Positions 41,739-50,850 of a DNA stretch of 64,000 bases are shown in pieces (the stretch's first letter is position 1; every line of letters starts with the position of its first letter). This DNA is from Maribrevibacterium harenarium (GTDB lineage: Bacteria > Pseudomonadota > Gammaproteobacteria > Pseudomonadales > Marinomonadaceae). The stretch lies in NCBI RefSeq assembly GCF_006385675.1, contig NZ_VFRR01000003.1, positions 1 to 64,000 on the forward strand, given 5' to 3'. Made by a program: the position numbers and the translations under genes. The notes beneath the pieces are model-generated. The model did no database searches, was not told the DNA's origin, and saw nothing but the letters and a program-made list of their open reading frames with translations.

Positions 41739-42692
41739 TTACTCACTATCAACAGGAGTTAGTTGAATGGCTGCCAACTGCTGGCGTGCCAATAGGTTGA
41801 TGCGATGGGCATCTTCAATACTGACTTCTTCAAAGGTCACGGTGCCACCGGGAGTAAGCTGAGCAAGCTTGCCGGTGTCTAGTTGCATGACAGAACCGAG
41901 TTTCGGATAGCCACCGATGGTTTGGCGGTCATTGAGTAGTACGATCGGCTGACCATCCGCTGGAACTTGAATCGCCCCATGACAAATACCTTCCGATAAA
42001 ATGCCATCAATAGACGGCTTGATTTCTGGGCCAGACAGGCGGTAACCCATGCGATCACTGCGGTCGGTGGTTTGGTATTCACCAGAGAAAAAGTGCGCCA
42101 ATTGCACTCGACTAAACGCAGACTGCTGATAGCCCAACACCACACGTAGCTGCACATGGCGACCGTAGTGTGGCCGATACAACTCCGGCAGCAGATGATT
42201 TTGACTGTGGGGGTGATTGACGCACGGTAGGAAATCCCCCACCTCTAGCTTGCCGCCATTAAGGCCACCGATGTTTTCTCGCACCACAGTAGCACTACTA
42301 CCAAAACTTGGCTCGATAGCAAAACCACCCGCTACCGCCAAATAGCTACGACAACCCTCACTGGCAAAGCCCACCGCAATTTCATCCCCCGGTTTGACAT
42401 TGTGGCTGCGCCACATAGAAACGGCTTTACCATTAATCGACAGCGGTGCGGTAGCACCAGTCAATGCAATTTGGCTAGTGGCGTTTACCGTTAAAGTTAA
42501 ACCGCCGAAGCTAATTTCCAGTAGTGTTGCGTTATTGTGATTCCCCAACAGACGGTTCGCCCAATAAAAGGCTAGCGTATCCAAGGGGCCTCCACAGGTC
42601 AGACCAATACCGTGTTTACCAAAGCGGCCAGCGTCTTGAATCAGCGTCATTAAACCGGGCTTCTTGACGAAAAATCCGATACGATCAGTCAT
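41739..42692 (-). CDS. pxpC: 5-oxoprolinase subunit PxpC
   Basis: 317 residues, biotin-dependent carboxylase/KipA-like family: P-G-L-M-T-L-I-Q-D-A-G-R at the start, G-L-T-C-G-G-P-L-D, S-D-R-M-G-Y-R-L-S-G-P and D-G-Q-P-I-V-L-L-N-D-R-Q-T-I-G-G-Y-P-K. With PxpA and PxpB it hydrolyses 5-oxoproline to glutamate at the expense of ATP. It overlaps pxpB by 8 bp. Confidence 0.93.
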   Translation of the reverse strand: MTDRIGFFVKKPGLMTLIQDAGRFGKHGIGLTCGGPLDTLAFYWANRLLGNHNNATLLEISFGGLTLTVNATSQIALTGATAPLSINGKAVSMWRSHNVKPGDEIAVGFASEGCRSYLAVAGGFAIEPSFGSSATVVRENIGGLNGGKLEVGDFLPCVNHPHSQNHLLPELYRPHYGRHVQLRVVLGYQQSAFSRVQLAHFFSGEYQTTDRSDRMGYRLSGPEIKPSIDGILSEGICHGAIQVPADGQPIVLLNDRQTIGGYPKLGSVMQLDTGKLAQLTPGGTVTFEEVSIEDAHRINLLARQQLAAIQLTPVDSE

Positions 42693-43371
42693 GGTCTAGC
42701 TCCCCTCCTAATGACAGATATTCGTCTTTGTCGATAGCACGAAATTTAACGCGATCCCCCACTTGCACCGGCATGGTTGGCTCTTGTTCTGGGTTGAACA
42801 TACGTTGCGGGCAACGCCCAATCAGATTCCAGCCGCCTGGGGAAACCGATGGATAGATAGCCGTTTGCCGATCGGCAATGCCTACCGCGCCGCGAGGGAC
42901 TTTTTGCCGTGGGGTCGCTAGCCGTGGAGTCGCGATACGAGGATCCACATCACCTAGATAGGCAAAGCCAGGAGCAAAGCCAATGGCATAAACGCGGTAC
43001 TCTCCCTGCTGATGAATGTCTATGACTTGATCAATGGTCAGCCCCGCTCGGGAGGCTAACGCTACCAAATCCGCTCCCACTTCGGTGCCGTAATACACCG
43101 GCAAAGTAACCACTCGACCTACTCCACTTTCCCCATCAACCAAACGGCTATCGATGGCTTTTACAGCACGACGAATGTGGTAATAGTCGGTTTTGAACAG
43201 ATCAAAAATGATCAGGATCGAAGCATAAGATGGCACCAGATCCACTAAAACATCACCAAGTTCTTGCTTTAGCAGATGGGAGGCCTGTTCTACCCGATTT
43301 GCCACGCCCACTTCACCATGTTCGCCCAAATACCAGATTAGGGCGTTTTCACCAGCAATGGACAATCTCAT
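42685..43371 (-). CDS. pxpB: 5-oxoprolinase subunit PxpB
   Basis: 228 residues, KipI family: Y-A-I-G-F-A-P-G-F-A-Y-L-G, then I-A-T-P-R-L-A-T-P-R and Y-P-S-V-S-P-G-G-W-N-L-I-G. It forms a complex with PxpC. It overlaps pxpA by 4 bp. Confidence 0.93.
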   Translation of the reverse strand: MRLSIAGENALIWYLGEHGEVGVANRVEQASHLLKQELGDVLVDLVPSYASILIIFDLFKTDYYHIRRAVKAIDSRLVDGESGVGRVVTLPVYYGTEVGADLVALASRAGLTIDQVIDIHQQGEYRVYAIGFAPGFAYLGDVDPRIATPRLATPRQKVPRGAVGIADRQTAIYPSVSPGGWNLIGRCPQRMFNPEQEPTMPVQVGDRVKFRAIDKDEYLSLGGELDHD

Positions 43372-44102
43372 GACTTCACAACCTGACGAATTTCAGCAAT
43401 CGCAGCAATACCCTCGTCGTTATCCCCGTGCACACACAGTGTATCCACATCTAAACTGAGCGTATGCCCACTAACCGTGGTAACCGTACCCTCACGACAA
43501 ATTTGCGCAACTTGAGCAAGCATTTTTTCGCGAGTATGCACGGCACCGGGCTTAGTACGTGATAGCAATTTACCATCATCATCGTAGCAACGATCAGCAA
43601 AGGCTTCGAACATCACACCAATACCTTTATCAGCCGCTTCCTGGCGGTGCGCTGCACTCTCTGGCGTTGCTTGCAACATCAGAGCTAACGGGCGGTGATA
43701 GGTAGCAATCGCTTCCATAATGGCAAGGCGCACTTCCGTTTTCGCCATCATATCGTTGTACATAGCACCGTGGGGTTTTACATAGGCTAGTTCCATCCCC
43801 AGAGACTTCGCCATACCGTCAATGGCCGCTACTTGGTACTGCACCATGGCAATAATTTCCGCTGGCTGGCACGCCATAGAACGCCGACCAAAGCCAACTA
43901 AATCGGGGTAAGCAGGATGGGCACCGACGGTAACACCGTGCTCTTTAGCAAGCTGTAAGGTTTTACGCATCACTAAGGGGTCACCGGCATGGAAACCACA
44001 GGCAATATTAGCCTGATCAATGAACGGCATCACCGCCGCGTCCATGCCCATTTTCCAGGCTCCGAAGCTTTCCCCAAGATCACAATTAAGTTGAATTGCC
44101 AT
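43368..44102 (-). CDS. pxpA: 5-oxoprolinase subunit PxpA (LamB/YcsF)
   Basis: 244 residues from ATG 44102, preceded by GGGAG at a workable distance; an upstream in-frame start only adds five residues. L-N-C-D-L-G-E-S-F-G and I-A-C-G-F-H-A-G-D are diagnostic, with P-H-G-A-M-Y-N and the C-terminal V-C-V-H-G-D-N. It is the subunit that binds 5-oxoproline. Confidence 0.94.
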   Translation of the reverse strand: MAIQLNCDLGESFGAWKMGMDAAVMPFIDQANIACGFHAGDPLVMRKTLQLAKEHGVTVGAHPAYPDLVGFGRRSMACQPAEIIAMVQYQVAAIDGMAKSLGMELAYVKPHGAMYNDMMAKTEVRLAIMEAIATYHRPLALMLQATPESAAHRQEAADKGIGVMFEAFADRCYDDDGKLLSRTKPGAVHTREKMLAQVAQICREGTVTTVSGHTLSLDVDTLCVHGDNDEGIAAIAEIRQVVKS

Positions 44103-44131
44103 ACTTGATTCTCCCATCCAGATTAATTGGA

Positions 44132-44926
44132 TTACAGCACAGCCAAACGGCTGTTTGGTAAGTCGGTAATCAGCATATGTCCCGGGCTATGGGTGATACA
44201 CACCGGAGGCTTAGCTTGCTCTAGTGCTACCTGAGGTGTCACGCCACAGGCCCAAAATACTGGCACCTCACCCTCTTTAATCGTGACAGCGTCACCGTAA
44301 TCCGGGGAATGGATATCGCGAATGCCGATCTGCTCAGGGCTACCAAAATGTACCGGCGCACCATGAACCGATGGGAAGCGACTACAAATCTGAATCGCTC
44401 GAATGGCATCCGCTGGCTTCATTGGACGCATGGAAACCACCATAGACCCACTGAAGCGCCCAGCCGTTTGACAGGCTAGGTTGGTGCGATACATAGGCAC
44501 GTTGACCTTCTCGGTGATATTGCGCACTTCTAGACCGTCAGCAATAAGCGCTTCTTCAAAGGAGAATGAGCAACCCAAGGCAAATACCACGAAATCATCC
44601 CGCCACTGGGCGCTGATATCAGTGACTTCTTCCACGTATTGACCATCTTTAAACACCCGGTATTTCGGTATATCGGTGCGAATATCAATATCTTGCCCGA
44701 GTGCTTGTAGCTGGAAATCCCCAGGCTTGGCGGACATACCAACAATCGGGCACGGTTTGGGATTCATTTGACAAAATTGTAGAAAATCGCCCGCCCAATC
44801 CGCCGGCAGAATCGCCAAATTACACTGCACAAAGCCCTGCGCCATACCAGAGGTGTTGCCGGTAAAATCGCCGTGGCGAATTGCCTGACGAATCGCGTAT
44901 GGCGACATAGTTTTCTCGATAGTCAT
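44132..44926 (-). CDS. DUF1445 putative hydro-lyase (YcsI family)
   Basis: 264 residues from ATG 44926 (GGGAG six bases upstream). It has the DUF1445 pattern: [11 protein letters not shown] near 22-32, [21 protein letters not shown] and V-S-M-R-P-M. In Bacillus subtilis the homologue YcsI lies with pxpABC (ycsF, kipI, kipA), and in animals this domain is the N-terminal half of DGLUCY. It sits between alr and pxpA. Its own reaction is not established. Confidence 0.85.
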   Translation of the reverse strand: MTIEKTMSPYAIRQAIRHGDFTGNTSGMAQGFVQCNLAILPADWAGDFLQFCQMNPKPCPIVGMSAKPGDFQLQALGQDIDIRTDIPKYRVFKDGQYVEEVTDISAQWRDDFVVFALGCSFSFEEALIADGLEVRNITEKVNVPMYRTNLACQTAGRFSGSMVVSMRPMKPADAIRAIQICSRFPSVHGAPVHFGSPEQIGIRDIHSPDYGDAVTIKEGEVPVFWACGVTPQVALEQAKPPVCITHSPGHMLITDLPNSRLAVL

Positions 44927-44970
44927 TACTTTCTCCCAAAATCCTGAGCGATAAAGCACTCAGTCATTAT

Positions 44971-46092
44971 TCAGTTGAATCGGTCGTTACGCTCAGAAAC
45001 CTTTTGCCCTGCTTTATAATAGAATCGTGGCACACGATCGGAAATTGAGCATACTATTTCATAATTGATGGTACGCAGATCTTGGGCTGCCATATCGACG
45101 GTAACCACATCATTAAGCAAGTTGACTTGATCGCCCACTTTGACATTGTTGTCTACCATAATCATCAGCTGATCCATACATACTCGACCGACTATCGGAT
45201 AGGTTTTGCCAAGGATCTCTACTGGTCGGCCTTGATGGTACCGCAACCAACCATCCGCATAGCCGATGGATATGGAGGCAATACGCACGTCTTCTTCAGC
45301 GGTAAAAGTCGCACCGTAGCCGACGCTCTCTCCCGCTTTCACTGTTTTCACTTGGGTCACTTTGCTGTGTAAGGAAAAGGCCTGCTCTAAAGCAAATGGC
45401 AACGGTAACGTAGTGCTCGGTGCTAACCCATACATGGCAATCCCCAAACGCCCAGCGTTGGTATGGGGCTGTTTCGTATGATGCAACAGGGCGGCACTGT
45501 TCGACTCGTGTACACACTCAAGTTGGCTTAAATCAAACCCCGAGGTGATGGCAGTCACCTGCTCAACTTGGCGCTGATAAAACGCTTCGTTACCGTCTGC
45601 CGTAGCAAAGTGGGTGAATAGCCCTACCAACTTCAAACTAGGCACTTGTGCCACAAGTGTTAACGCTTGAGAAAACTCATCGGCACTTTGTAGGCCGATG
45701 CGATGCATACCGGAATCAATCTTTAAATGAAGCCGAACACTTTTACCACGGTAGCCTTGAGCAGCTTGCAACCAAGCAAGATCATGGGCGATAACGTCTA
45801 TCTGTTGTTCCGCCACCAGCTCCAAATCCTCGACTCGCACAGGCCCCATCACCAAAATCGGCACTTGAGAGAAAGCACGCCGCAATTTCAGCGCCTCATC
45901 CAAAAATGCCACGGACAAATGAGTAGCCCCAGCTTCTAGAGCAGCACCAGCAACTTCCACATCACCATGCCCATAAGCATTCGCCTTGACCACGGCAAAT
46001 AATTGCTCGTAGCCAGAATGTTGTTTGATTCGGCTGACATTGGCTTGAATCCGATCTAGATTCACAGCAACCCAAGTGTCTCGATAGTGCAT
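44971..46092 (-). CDS. alr: alanine racemase
   Basis: 373 residues. PLP lysine K36 in A-V-V-K-A-N-A-Y-G-H-G; H-L-K-I-D-S-G-M-H-R-I-G; the C-terminal catalytic tyrosine in S-V-G-Y-G-A-T-F and R-V-C-M-D-Q. It interconverts L- and D-alanine. As first gene of the D-amino-acid operon it probably serves catabolism or exchange (as DadX does) besides cell-wall supply; whether a second alr exists elsewhere is unknown. Confidence 0.92.
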   Translation of the reverse strand: MHYRDTWVAVNLDRIQANVSRIKQHSGYEQLFAVVKANAYGHGDVEVAGAALEAGATHLSVAFLDEALKLRRAFSQVPILVMGPVRVEDLELVAEQQIDVIAHDLAWLQAAQGYRGKSVRLHLKIDSGMHRIGLQSADEFSQALTLVAQVPSLKLVGLFTHFATADGNEAFYQRQVEQVTAITSGFDLSQLECVHESNSAALLHHTKQPHTNAGRLGIAMYGLAPSTTLPLPFALEQAFSLHSKVTQVKTVKAGESVGYGATFTAEEDVRIASISIGYADGWLRYHQGRPVEILGKTYPIVGRVCMDQLMIMVDNNVKVGDQVNLLNDVVTVDMAAQDLRTINYEIVCSISDRVPRFYYKAGQKVSERNDRFN

Positions 46093-46286
46093 TTGCGGAT
46101 AGTACTCTCAATCAGTTAAATAGAAGCGTATTCATCTATTATATTTAAATATTGCAGTTTATCTCACTATATTTATAAGACATTACAAACTAAACAATCA
46201 CCAACCGGTAAATTATAGTGAAAAATACCAAATTTTGCTGGCTGCACTGAAATGGGGCTTTTGATTACCTAACCCAATCAATAGGC
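46093..46286 (-). promoter_or_regulatory. AT-rich upstream region of the alr operon
   Basis: Gene-free and very AT-rich. A TATAAT is present on the minus strand at 46138-46143, ~46 bp from the alr start, but the hexamer 17 bp further up is a poor -35. No regulator gene or clear operator is adjacent. Confidence 0.35.
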
Positions 46287-46321
46287 AAAAAAAATCCCCA
46301 GCTCGATAGAGGCTGAGGATT
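46287..46321 (-). terminator. terminator after the OsmC-like gene
   Basis: AATCCCCAGC / GCTGAGGATT stem (one mismatch) followed by eight T on the minus strand; it ends the trpGDC-osmC unit. Confidence 0.8.
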
Positions 46322-46344
46322 CTATTCCGCAGTCAGAATGAAGT

Positions 46345-46752
46345 TTATGCCACTTCAATGATCTCGTAGCTGTGGACAATATTTACTCCGCCGCGCTCAA
46401 GCATCAAAGATGCAGAGCAGTATTCTTCCGCGGATAGTTTCACTGCACGGGCTACATGGCTTTCTTTCAGACCACGACCCGTCACCACAAAATGCACTCG
46501 AATCTCGGTGAACACAGCCGGAACTGTATCAGCACGATCCGCATCAATATGGGCAACGCAAGACACCACATCTTGTCGTGCTTTTTTCAAAATCCCCACT
46601 ACATCGTAGGAGGTACAGCCACCTAAGCCAGCGAGGATCAATTCCATTGGGCGCGGACCAAGTTGTTGGGAACCATCGATCTCTACTTTGAAGCCGGAGC
46701 CCGTCTCTGCAGTAAAGTGAACGTCTTCTTGCCAATTTACATTTACTTTCAT
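46345..46752 (-). CDS. OsmC family protein
   Basis: 135 residues from ATG 46752. The two peroxidatic cysteines are present in G-G-C-T-S-Y-D-V and E-E-Y-C-S-A-S. P-M-E-L-I-L-A-G-L-G is typical of the YhfA-type OsmC subfamily. OsmC proteins reduce organic hydroperoxides; the YhfA branch has no firm function. It lies 38 bp after trpC and shares its terminator, an arrangement common in related genomes. Confidence 0.85.
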   Translation of the reverse strand: MKVNVNWQEDVHFTAETGSGFKVEIDGSQQLGPRPMELILAGLGGCTSYDVVGILKKARQDVVSCVAHIDADRADTVPAVFTEIRVHFVVTGRGLKESHVARAVKLSAEEYCSASLMLERGGVNIVHSYEIIEVA

Positions 46753-46790
46753 GATCATTCCGTGCGGAGCCATGTCCGCCTGTTGGTTTG

Positions 46791-47603
46791 TTACTTAAAC
46801 AGCTGCGCCAGTTTCTCGCCCGGATCATCCGCTTTCATAAAGGCTTCACCGACTAAGAAAGCATGAATGTCATTTTCACGCATGGCAGCCACGTCGTCAC
46901 GGGTATGAATACCACTTTCGGTCACAATAAGGCGATCTTTTGGCACATCATTCATTAATTCAAAGGTATGCTGCAAACTCAGCTCGAAGGTATGCAAGTC
47001 ACGGTTATTGATACCCAAAAGTTCCGTTTCTGTGTATTCCAAGGCTAACTCTAGCTCGGCACGATTGTGCACTTCTACTAAAACATCCATGCCCAAGTCA
47101 CGAGCCAGTTTATCCAAGGAGCGTAATGTCTTACCTTCCAAGCAGGCAGCAATCAGCAATACACAATCCGCACCGATAGCACGGGCTTCCATCACTTGAT
47201 AGGGATCGACAATAAAGTCTTTACGAATGACCGGTAATTCACAGGCATTACGCGCTTCTACTAAGTAATCTTCATGACCTTGGAAAAAGTCATGGTCGGT
47301 CAAGACCGACAGACAGGCAGCACCGCCACGGGCATAAGATTTGGCAATGTCTTTTGGCACAAAGTGATCACGCAACACGCCCTTGCTTGGAGACGCTTTT
47401 TTGATCTCGGCGATCACCGCCGCTTTACCTTGATTGATATGACGGCGCAACGCCTGAGCAAAGCCGCGGGGCGCATTGTGAGCATTGGCAGCCACCGCCG
47501 CTATTTCTAGATTACTGTACGGCGTATGCTGCTGGCGCTCCTGAATTTCTTCAAACTTGCGCTCTACAATCTTTCTTAGGATGGTCGGTGTATCGACTTG
47601 CAT
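46791..47603 (-). CDS. trpC: indole-3-glycerol phosphate synthase
   Basis: 270 residues, single-domain TrpC. It has [39 protein letters not shown] and V-T-E-S-G-I. No fused TrpF domain, unlike E. coli. Fourth step of tryptophan synthesis. It follows trpD by 29 bp. Confidence 0.95.
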   Translation of the reverse strand: MQVDTPTILRKIVERKFEEIQERQQHTPYSNLEIAAVAANAHNAPRGFAQALRRHINQGKAAVIAEIKKASPSKGVLRDHFVPKDIAKSYARGGAACLSVLTDHDFFQGHEDYLVEARNACELPVIRKDFIVDPYQVMEARAIGADCVLLIAACLEGKTLRSLDKLARDLGMDVLVEVHNRAELELALEYTETELLGINNRDLHTFELSLQHTFELMNDVPKDRLIVTESGIHTRDDVAAMRENDIHAFLVGEAFMKADDPGEKLAQLFK

Positions 47604-47632
47604 GTCTCGCTCTCTTTTCTTGTTCGATGACG

Positions 47633-48667
47633 TTAGTCTTGCGGCTTAAAGCAGCGGGTAAAGCTGGCTAACTCAGATAATTTGATTTTGGCAACACCCC
47701 CACCAATAACATCCTCCGCCATAGCAACCCCTTCCGCTAAGGAGTCCGCCACGCCAGATACGTAAATCGCTGCACCAGCGTTTAACGCAACGATATCACG
47801 GGGGCCATTCACTTGCCCTTTTCCTTCTAGGGCTTGTTTCACCATCGCCAGACTCGACTCAGCATCCAATGCTTGTACACTAGCAAGCGGCTGAGAGGCG
47901 ATGCCGAAGTCTTCTGGCTGAATACTGTATTCACTAATCTCGCCATTTTTTAGCTCTGCCACAAAGGTTGGTGCCGCCAAGCTAATTTCGTCTAGTCCGT
48001 CCTCAGAGTGAACTACTAGCACATGTTCACTACCAAGTTGCTTAAGTACTTCCGCTATCGGACGCACCCACTCCTTGGCGAACACTCCCATCACTTGACG
48101 GGTTGCACCGGCTGGGTTTGTTAACGGACCAAGCAAATTAAAAATAGTACGGGTCGCCATTTCTCGACGGGGGCCAACCGCGTATTTCATCGCTGCATGG
48201 TGATTCGGGGCAAACATAAAGCCTACACCAATCTCTTGCACACAGCGACTGACTTGCTCAGCAGTTAGACCAAGGTATATTCCTGCTTGCTCTAGCACAT
48301 CCGCACTACCGGATTTAGACGATACCGAACGTCCCCCATGTTTAGCGACATTGGCTCCTGCTGCTGCCGCGACAAACGCTGATGCGGTAGACACATTGAA
48401 TAAATGTTGACCATCTCCGCCAGTGCCACAGGTATCCACAATATTATCGACGTTAAGACTCACTTTATCAGACAAACCACGCATCACTTGGGCGGCAGCA
48501 GTAATTTCTTCCACCGTTTCCCCTTTCATACGTAAGCCAATCAAAAAACCACCAATCTGCGCTGGAGTCGCTTCACCGGTCATAATCGCGGTCATCACGC
48601 TGGTCATTTGCTCGGCATTAAGATCCTGACGTTCAACGACACGACCAATGGCCTGTTGGATATCCAT
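47633..48667 (-). CDS. trpD: anthranilate phosphoribosyltransferase
   Basis: 344 residues. D-T-C-G-T-G-G-D-G and [24 protein letters not shown] and [10 protein letters not shown] are diagnostic. AAGGAG precedes the ATG. It is two bases from the trpG stop. Confidence 0.96.
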   Translation of the reverse strand: MDIQQAIGRVVERQDLNAEQMTSVMTAIMTGEATPAQIGGFLIGLRMKGETVEEITAAAQVMRGLSDKVSLNVDNIVDTCGTGGDGQHLFNVSTASAFVAAAAGANVAKHGGRSVSSKSGSADVLEQAGIYLGLTAEQVSRCVQEIGVGFMFAPNHHAAMKYAVGPRREMATRTIFNLLGPLTNPAGATRQVMGVFAKEWVRPIAEVLKQLGSEHVLVVHSEDGLDEISLAAPTFVAELKNGEISEYSIQPEDFGIASQPLASVQALDAESSLAMVKQALEGKGQVNGPRDIVALNAGAAIYVSGVADSLAEGVAMAEDVIGGGVAKIKLSELASFTRCFKPQD

Positions 48668-48669
48668 GT

Positions 48670-49254
48670 TTACTCCTTCGCAGTCAAAAAGTTGTTTAGT
48701 AAGGCATGTCCATGCTCGGTAAGAATCGACTCGGGGTGAAATTGCACCCCAGCAATCGGCAGGGTTTTGTGGCGCAGCCCCATAATTTCATCTAACTCAC
48801 CGGCTTCGTTTTGAGTCCATGCGGTGACCTCTAGGCAATCCGGCAAGCTGTCTTGCTCCACCACTAAAGAATGATAACGGGTCGCCCGAAACGGCATAGG
48901 TAAGTCACTAAATACCGAGGTTTGCCGATGGTAGATGGCCGACGTCTTGCCATGCATAACGTTTTTAGCACGAATCACCTTACCGCCAAAGACTTGTGCA
49001 ATACTTTGATGACCTAAGCAAATTCCCAATATGGGGAGTTTACCGGCAAAATGTTCAATCGCCGCAAGGGAAATACCCGCTTCGTTAGGGGTACATGGTC
49101 CAGGAGAAATCACCAAACAATCCGGCGCCATGGCTTCGATATCAGCAAGGGTAATCGCATTGTTGCGCTGCACCACGACTTCCTGCCCTAGCTCACGAAA
49201 GTACTGCACAAGGTTATAAGTGAAGGAATCGAAATTATCCAGCATTAACAACAT
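48670..49254 (-). CDS. trpG: anthranilate synthase glutamine amidotransferase subunit
   Basis: 194 residues from ATG 49254, giving the standard start [13 protein letters not shown]. Nucleophile Cys in L-G-I-C-L-G-H-Q, and the His/Glu pair in Q-F-H-P-E-S. The partner TrpE is not in the window; in relatives it lies next to gph. A TATAAT is seen about 80 bp upstream on the minus strand, without a good -35. Confidence 0.94.
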   Translation of the reverse strand: MLLMLDNFDSFTYNLVQYFRELGQEVVVQRNNAITLADIEAMAPDCLVISPGPCTPNEAGISLAAIEHFAGKLPILGICLGHQSIAQVFGGKVIRAKNVMHGKTSAIYHRQTSVFSDLPMPFRATRYHSLVVEQDSLPDCLEVTAWTQNEAGELDEIMGLRHKTLPIAGVQFHPESILTEHGHALLNNFLTAKE

Positions 49255-49495
49255 ACTTGGTAAGCCCCTCGGCAAAAACATCGTCTCGTGTCAATCGATC
49301 AGGAGACCGGACAACACTATGATAAAAGCGGTTGATTATACCCCCTGACAAGGCCAGTGAATAGAACGCCCTACCACGAGGATTTGCGCAGCAACGTCAT
49401 CAAGCAGTCACAGCTGCAAGGGATAATATTGGCGTTGCTTCAATAAGTTAGTTAATACACACTAGCAGCTAAAGAATTTGTAAAAGGAATACGCT

Positions 49496-50827
49496 GTGTC
49501 CCATTCCGTCGCCGATTTAATCAATTTACTTATCGAAGAAGAGCAAACGCCTGCGGAAATTGATCGGGCGTTATCCACCATGGACCCGGATGATGTGGCA
49601 CTGGCGTTGGAGTCGGTGCCACTCGCGGAGCGTCATCAAGCATGGCAGCGAATTAAGCATGCTAACCGGCTCGATGTACTGGTAGAGATGCGCGGCGAGT
49701 CCCGCCAGCTACTTCTGAAGCAACTGGACGATGACGAAATCGAAGCACTATTTTCTGACGTGGATGCGGAAGATCTGCTCGACATCGCCGACTCCTTGCC
49801 GGAGCGTTTGGTTGATCTCGCCTTCAAGCAGATGGATACCAAGCAGCGTACCTACTACCAACAAGGCGCGGTATATGATGAAGACGAAGTGGGTCGCTGG
49901 GTTGATCACGATTTACTGATTGCCTCCCAAACCATTCGAGTTGCCGAAGCGATTAAGTTATTCAAACGCAGCGATGCCCCCTATACCGATGTCATTTATC
50001 TTGTGAATCGTATTGGCCGCTGGGTTGGCTGTGTGCGTATACAGGCTTTGCTTAACGCCAATGGTCACGAGCCAGTTTCCTCCTTAATGACGGAAGACTA
50101 CCCTTTCCTAGATGCCACCACCGATGTGGTCAAAGCAGCCGAAACCTTAGAGCGGGAGGAATACGTAGCCCTACCCGTTATCGACGAGAACCATCTGCTA
50201 TTGGGACGTTTTCATAGTGGCTTGGCCTTAGAAGCTGCACGGCTGGAGCTAGAAGCACAACAAATGTCGAACGCAGGTTTGAATGAGGAGTCTGACCTAT
50301 TTGCACCAGTAAAACGCAGTGCCGCTACTCGGGGAATGTGGCTCGGGATCAACTTACTTACCGCATTTTTGGCCTCTGCCTTTATTTCTATCTTTGAGGC
50401 TACCTTGGAACAGGTAGTAGCACTGGCAGTACTGATGCCAATCGTGGCATCCATGGGCGGTATCGCTGGCAGCCAAACCCTCACCTTGATCGTGCGCGGC
50501 TTAGCACTAGGGCAGATTACCCGCGCCAACTTAAGCTCCCTATTAAATAAGGAAATGAAAGTAGGCGGCTTAAATGGGGTGTTTTGGTCTGTCATCATCG
50601 GTGGTGTGGTGCTCTGGTGGTTCCAAAGTCCAATGCTGGGGGTCGTTATCGCGTTAGCCATTATTGTGAATATTCTGATGGCAGCCCTGTCTGGCGTCTT
50701 GATACCGGTTATCCTCGACAAACTGAAAATTGACCCTGCTTTATCTGGATCGGTGATTTTAACCACCGTCACTGATATTGCAGGTTTCGTGGCATTTTTA
50801 GGGCTCGGCACCCTACTTTTACTTTGA
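49496..50827 (+). CDS. mgtE: magnesium transporter MgtE
   Basis: 443 residues, GTG start with AGGA seven bases upstream. Layout: acidic MgtE_N domain (~1-125, with D-D-D-E-I-E-A-L-F), tandem CBS (~130-255), and five membrane segments (~275-443) with P-I-V-A-S-M-G-G-I-A-G-S-Q in the pore. It is a Mg-gated Mg channel/transporter. The 5' region shows no obvious Mg riboswitch. It is inserted on the opposite strand between trpG and gph. Confidence 0.93.
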   Translation: MSHSVADLINLLIEEEQTPAEIDRALSTMDPDDVALALESVPLAERHQAWQRIKHANRLDVLVEMRGESRQLLLKQLDDDEIEALFSDVDAEDLLDIADSLPERLVDLAFKQMDTKQRTYYQQGAVYDEDEVGRWVDHDLLIASQTIRVAEAIKLFKRSDAPYTDVIYLVNRIGRWVGCVRIQALLNANGHEPVSSLMTEDYPFLDATTDVVKAAETLEREEYVALPVIDENHLLLGRFHSGLALEAARLELEAQQMSNAGLNEESDLFAPVKRSAATRGMWLGINLLTAFLASAFISIFEATLEQVVALAVLMPIVASMGGIAGSQTLTLIVRGLALGQITRANLSSLLNKEMKVGGLNGVFWSVIIGGVVLWWFQSPMLGVVIALAIIVNILMAALSGVLIPVILDKLKIDPALSGSVILTTVTDIAGFVAFLGLGTLLLL

Positions 50828-50850
50828 TCTGATGAATAGGAATACGTGGA

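Noticed and set aside
49255-49495. Mg-sensing riboswitch before mgtE
   Set aside because: No conserved M-box or ykkC-like elements could be recognised by eye in this spacer.
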